From Alisma plantago-aquatica (taxonomy: Eukaryota; Streptophyta; Magnoliopsida; Alismatales; Alismataceae): a DNA stretch of 64,000 nt. The DNA is taken from positions 298,317,558 through 298,381,557 of the forward strand of contig OY856409.1 of the NCBI GenBank assembly GCA_963693085.1. The letters are read 5' to 3'. A model generated the notes under the pieces. It was not told where the DNA came from. It saw only the letters and a list, made by a program, of their open reading frames with translations, and did no database searches. How positions within the stretch are numbered: position 1 is the first letter of the stretch; each line of letters opens with the position of its first letter. This document shows positions 60,861 through 64,000 of the stretch, piece by piece. Both the position numbers and the translations under genes were made by a program.

Positions 60861-63070
60861 CGTATTCCAAGGAAGACAACCATGTCTTCATCCACATGTG
60901 GGCCACCACTTGTGCAACATATCCAAAAACAAAACTCCATACTCATATCCAAACCACTATTAGAAGGTTTTAAAACATTTAAGCTGAAGCACCTCTTCAT
61001 AAAAGATTGAAATAAGGGTTTAGAAGATTAGGTTATTTCATGACGTCATTCATATTTTAGGATTTACATCCTCGTATTTACCCTTGCATTAGGGTTCCCA
61101 CATCATATTACCATGTTCTAGAGGAGTTAACTAAGATTAACTAATACATTAAGGTGTCATCAACATGTTATTTAGCTCATTGTAGGAACATGTTCATCAT
61201 CAACATATGCCTTTTAGGAGGGAGTTAACTAAAGTTAACCCACTTTATCCATCTGGATCATATCAAGGTATCATAATCATTATGTTGTGCTAACTGTCAA
61301 ACTATAATTTACATCTTTGTTAAGCACCAAGATTAACACCTCGTGTAACAGGTTTCATTTATATGATCTTATTTCATTGCTCATAATAAACTATAACATT
61401 TATTAGTGATTTCATCACAAGACTAGCCATCATTTTCATGTTATTCATGTATAAGGTTAACCATTTATGCATTGATATCTATTCAACCATATATAGGTTT
61501 TCATCATATCATGCCTATATATCACATCCTTACATACATTATATCATGGTTGTGCTATCTAACTTATGTGAGTGACTTGTTAAACATATATCAAAACTTC
61601 ATCTAGTCTAACGTAGGTTATCCTGACCCACATCATGAGGGCAGTGCCATGCTCAGTCTCTCTGAGCTAACTCAACTCTATGAGTATCTCACATGCATAT
61701 ACTTTATCTTCCCTCTCGGTCTAGGGTTCTCAGGTATACCTCATTGACACTAGAGATAACTTTACAAGCTCTAGCCACATAAGCACAAACCAAAACATAC
61801 TATGACATCCTCTTCATAGGTCTTCTGCCCATGAAACATGCTTACCCAAAACTCTCTTATATACACCACTAGATTCCTATGTGGGAAACCACCAACCCGA
61901 GTATGAGGCTTCACAGAAACTAACATAGATACCTCCTCCAGGGTCTTGGGCTCTCTCCCTCACCCAGATGGCAGGTACTCATATTCTTATTCACATATGC
62001 ACACATAACCAGCCTCTCTTTGTCTCTAGGGTTTGGTCTTCCCAAGGACATCTAGGGTTCAACAAGACTATAGGAATCATGCATAAAGCAACTCAACTCA
62101 ATCACTCAGGAGTAGTCTAGTTTAGGACATATCATATCACATATCTCAGAATTCTCATATCTTGGAGTCTAGGTTCTCTGACCTTCTCCCTGTGGGTCTC
62201 GCTCTCTCTTGAGCTAACCCCAAAACCGGTCCTAATACTAGAGGTCCTCCTTTGTAAAAGAGCTTGAGGCTCATGCTGACTCACAACCTTGTCTTAGCTT
62301 AACATATCTTATCTCATAAAAGTCTATTTACTTTCCTCATCAAAACTTATCTTAATCTTCAAAACTGAACTTAAGTCCTCAAAGACAAACATAGATCATC
62401 ATAAAACATCTTATATCAGCTATATAAGACTTGCATCATAACTTATTTCATCTATTACATCTATCATATATTCCAACAAGGCTCTAGACATCTAATCTAG
62501 ACTACTCTCTCTTCTAGACTGATGTCATCACTTTCACTTAGGTTGCATGACCACCTCCTACTCGTACATGTGTGGGGACACATTTTTATAATACATATAT
62601 ATAATAAAATATTATATAGTTTTTCTCCGATAAAACAATCGTCAGAGAAAACTATCACGGTTCGATCCGATTGGAATCCACAACCAAATCCTGAAACGAG
62701 TGCCCCACACATAGTAGAGAGTACATTGTCATGAAAACTAAGGAAAGGGGTGAGAACATGGTGTAGACTAGTGTAGCTACTCTAGACAACGAGTGCCATA
62801 TGTCTAGGGTTTCTCTTCCCTTGATGCACATCATTTCCAAATAGTGCAACGTCCCATACCGCTGCACCACAAGGAAATAACAACATCTAAGGACTTGCTA
62901 CTCAACAAGCACCAGTCTAGACCTAGTTCTCGGACATCTAGGTGCTAACCTAGAGGCTAGGTCAGATCTAGTCTCTAAAAGACGACTAATCTAACCCTAA
63001 AAGATTATTAAGGTTCAAGGTTCTTTGATTTTGAGTTGCATAATGAGCAAATGTCAGGCTTTTCTATTGT
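60861..63070 (-). other. non-coding internal region of the young element
   Basis: No frame exceeds 71 codons and no motif of gag, protease, RT, RNase H or integrase is seen on either strand. Composition is even, with repeated CTAGGGTT and TCTCTC-type motifs on the plus strand. Confidence 0.6.
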
Positions 63071-63086
63071 TCATGCTCTGATACCA
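63071..63086 (-). other. primer-binding site, tRNA-Met type, intact
   Basis: The minus strand reads TGGTATCAGAGCATGA, the standard plant site complementary to initiator tRNA-Met, two bases from the LTR end GGGGACGTCACA. It is the only undamaged primer site in the window. Confidence 0.9.
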
Positions 63087-63088
63087 CC

Positions 63089-64000
63089 TGTGACGTCCCC
63101 GGATTTTCTAAAACTTAATATGATGTGTGACGTCCAAATTGAAACCCTCACCTCAGTGAGAATCCCAATTTAAACCCCACACACTAGGCTAAGAAAGAAG
63201 AAAATCAAGGGAGTCAGAAGGAAACAAACAGTAGCACATGTACATGAACAATAATAAAACCATACACACATGTTCACCATTCAACATATAATTACAACAT
63301 GAATTGTTACCACATTTGATATTACATATTGAACAGCAAACTATACATATACATGTACTACATTCTAAACAACAGGATCGCAAGACAACAGGTCCACCTG
63401 TACATCAGCTCGCCACACAACTCTCACTATCCTGGGTCTTCAAGAGCACAACCAAAACCTAAACAAAAGATTACATGCGGTACACGTCAGCACAATATTT
63501 CATCAATGCACTATTCTACCAAAGAGATTTAGTGCTATCATATAATGGACCAGATATCTTATATTTCATGTGTTCATAGAAATAAGTATGGAAAATCATG
63601 CAACATATCATACAAGAATAATCATTTCAATCAATATCATATGCCAAGTTTTTACTACCATATAACGCAAGCATATTGTATAAAAAGCCAAATAAGAGGT
63701 AATGGCGTACCTTGATCGAGAGATAGATCATACTAAACACATATTCCTCATGTCATCTATATCCTTGGTCAACCCTGATAAAGATAAGATCATATACTAT
63801 CATCAGGTTCTCATCATCATACGTCTCATCTTAACCCTAAACGTGTTCATATTAGGGTTTCACTTAGTTCATTGGGATATTCTCATCATTACTTGTCTTA
63901 TCTTCATCCTTATGTGGGATTTATGTTACTAATATTATGTTCCAGATTAGGATACATAATCTAAATATCAGGTTCCATATCATTATTTATACATATTAAC
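63089..64000 (-). repeat. right (5') LTR of the young element, cut by the window end
   Basis: Repeats 57914-58825 with about 11 substitutions. Frames of 67 and 76 codons that recur at 58154/63329 and 58527/63702 are LTR sequence, not genes. Confidence 0.9.

Larger units (their letters stand above)
57914..64000 (-). mobile_element. young LTR retrotransposon without pol (chromovirus-derived, non-autonomous), right end outside window
   Basis: Two near-identical LTR copies start at 57914 and 63089. A tRNA-Met primer site next to the right LTR fixes the minus orientation. The internal region of about 2.3 kb has no gag or pol motif on either strand. The motif GAGGACGAAAG...TTTTAAG before the left LTR is like that of the chromodomain gypsy elements in this window, so it likely depends on chromovirus proteins. 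The LTR end style (TGTGAC...GTCACA) also matches the gypsy at 45788. The right LTR continues past the window. Confidence 0.8.

Noticed and set aside
1..64000. A bacterial-type or defence system, CRISPR array or tRNA genes
   Set aside because: Nothing of the sort is visible: there are no regularly spaced repeats, no cloverleaf patterns and no operon-like packing. The window is plant repeat DNA.

Overview
This window is nuclear DNA of a flowering plant with a repeat-rich genome. It is AT-rich, has no bacterial-style gene packing, and contains Ty1/copia and Ty3/gypsy LTR retrotransposons, a plant-type Helitron carrying an intron-bearing RPA-like gene, a poly(A)-tailed insertion and MITE-like inverted repeats. 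The species cannot be fixed from the sequence. I find no intact host gene, tRNA, rRNA or CRISPR array in the 64 kb. Nearly every open frame is either a broken piece of a transposon protein or a chance frame, including the Tyr/Ile-rich frames inside (TA)n tracts.

Left and centre (about 8.7-40 kb) form a nest of elements. The outermost recognisable element is an Athila/Tat-like gypsy element on the minus strand. Its tRNA-Asp-type primer site and gag start lie at 37.75-38.76 kb, and its gag end and protease lie at 8.9-10.6 kb. The two halves are separated by a copia element on the plus strand (10614-37746), flanked by the 5-bp duplication GGTCT/GGTTT. That copia has two insertions of its own. 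The first, in its 5' LTR, is a long-LTR element without pol (10753-20176), and a 1.57 kb GC-rich poly(A)-tailed insertion sits inside the right LTR of that element. The second, in the (TA)n tract of its 5' untranslated leader, is a 9.2 kb minus-strand Helitron (21426 to about 30605) with Rep, PIF1-type helicase and RPA genes. The Helitron contains two small inverted-repeat elements.

Right of this (about 41.2-57.3 kb) is a second copy of the same copia family in the opposite orientation. Its protease region is split by a minus-strand chromodomain gypsy element (45788-54970, duplication GTAGC/GCAGC) that has a 3.05 kb left LTR and a 1.0 kb right LTR shortened by an internal deletion. From 57914 to the window edge lies the youngest element. 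It is a minus-strand LTR retrotransposon with about 99% identical LTR segments, a clear tRNA-Met primer site and no gag-pol; the window cuts off its right LTR.

The first 8.7 kb and 40.1-41.2 kb hold no recognisable gene, apart from one GC-richer patch at 5.9-6.7 kb with a possible gene fragment. The elements do not work together as a pathway. Their value is as a stratified record of insertions: Athila-like, then copia, then long-LTR gypsy and Helitron, then the poly(A) insertion. All gag-pol and Helitron proteins carry stops or frameshifts and are dead. The pol-less element at the right edge could move only with proteins supplied from elsewhere.
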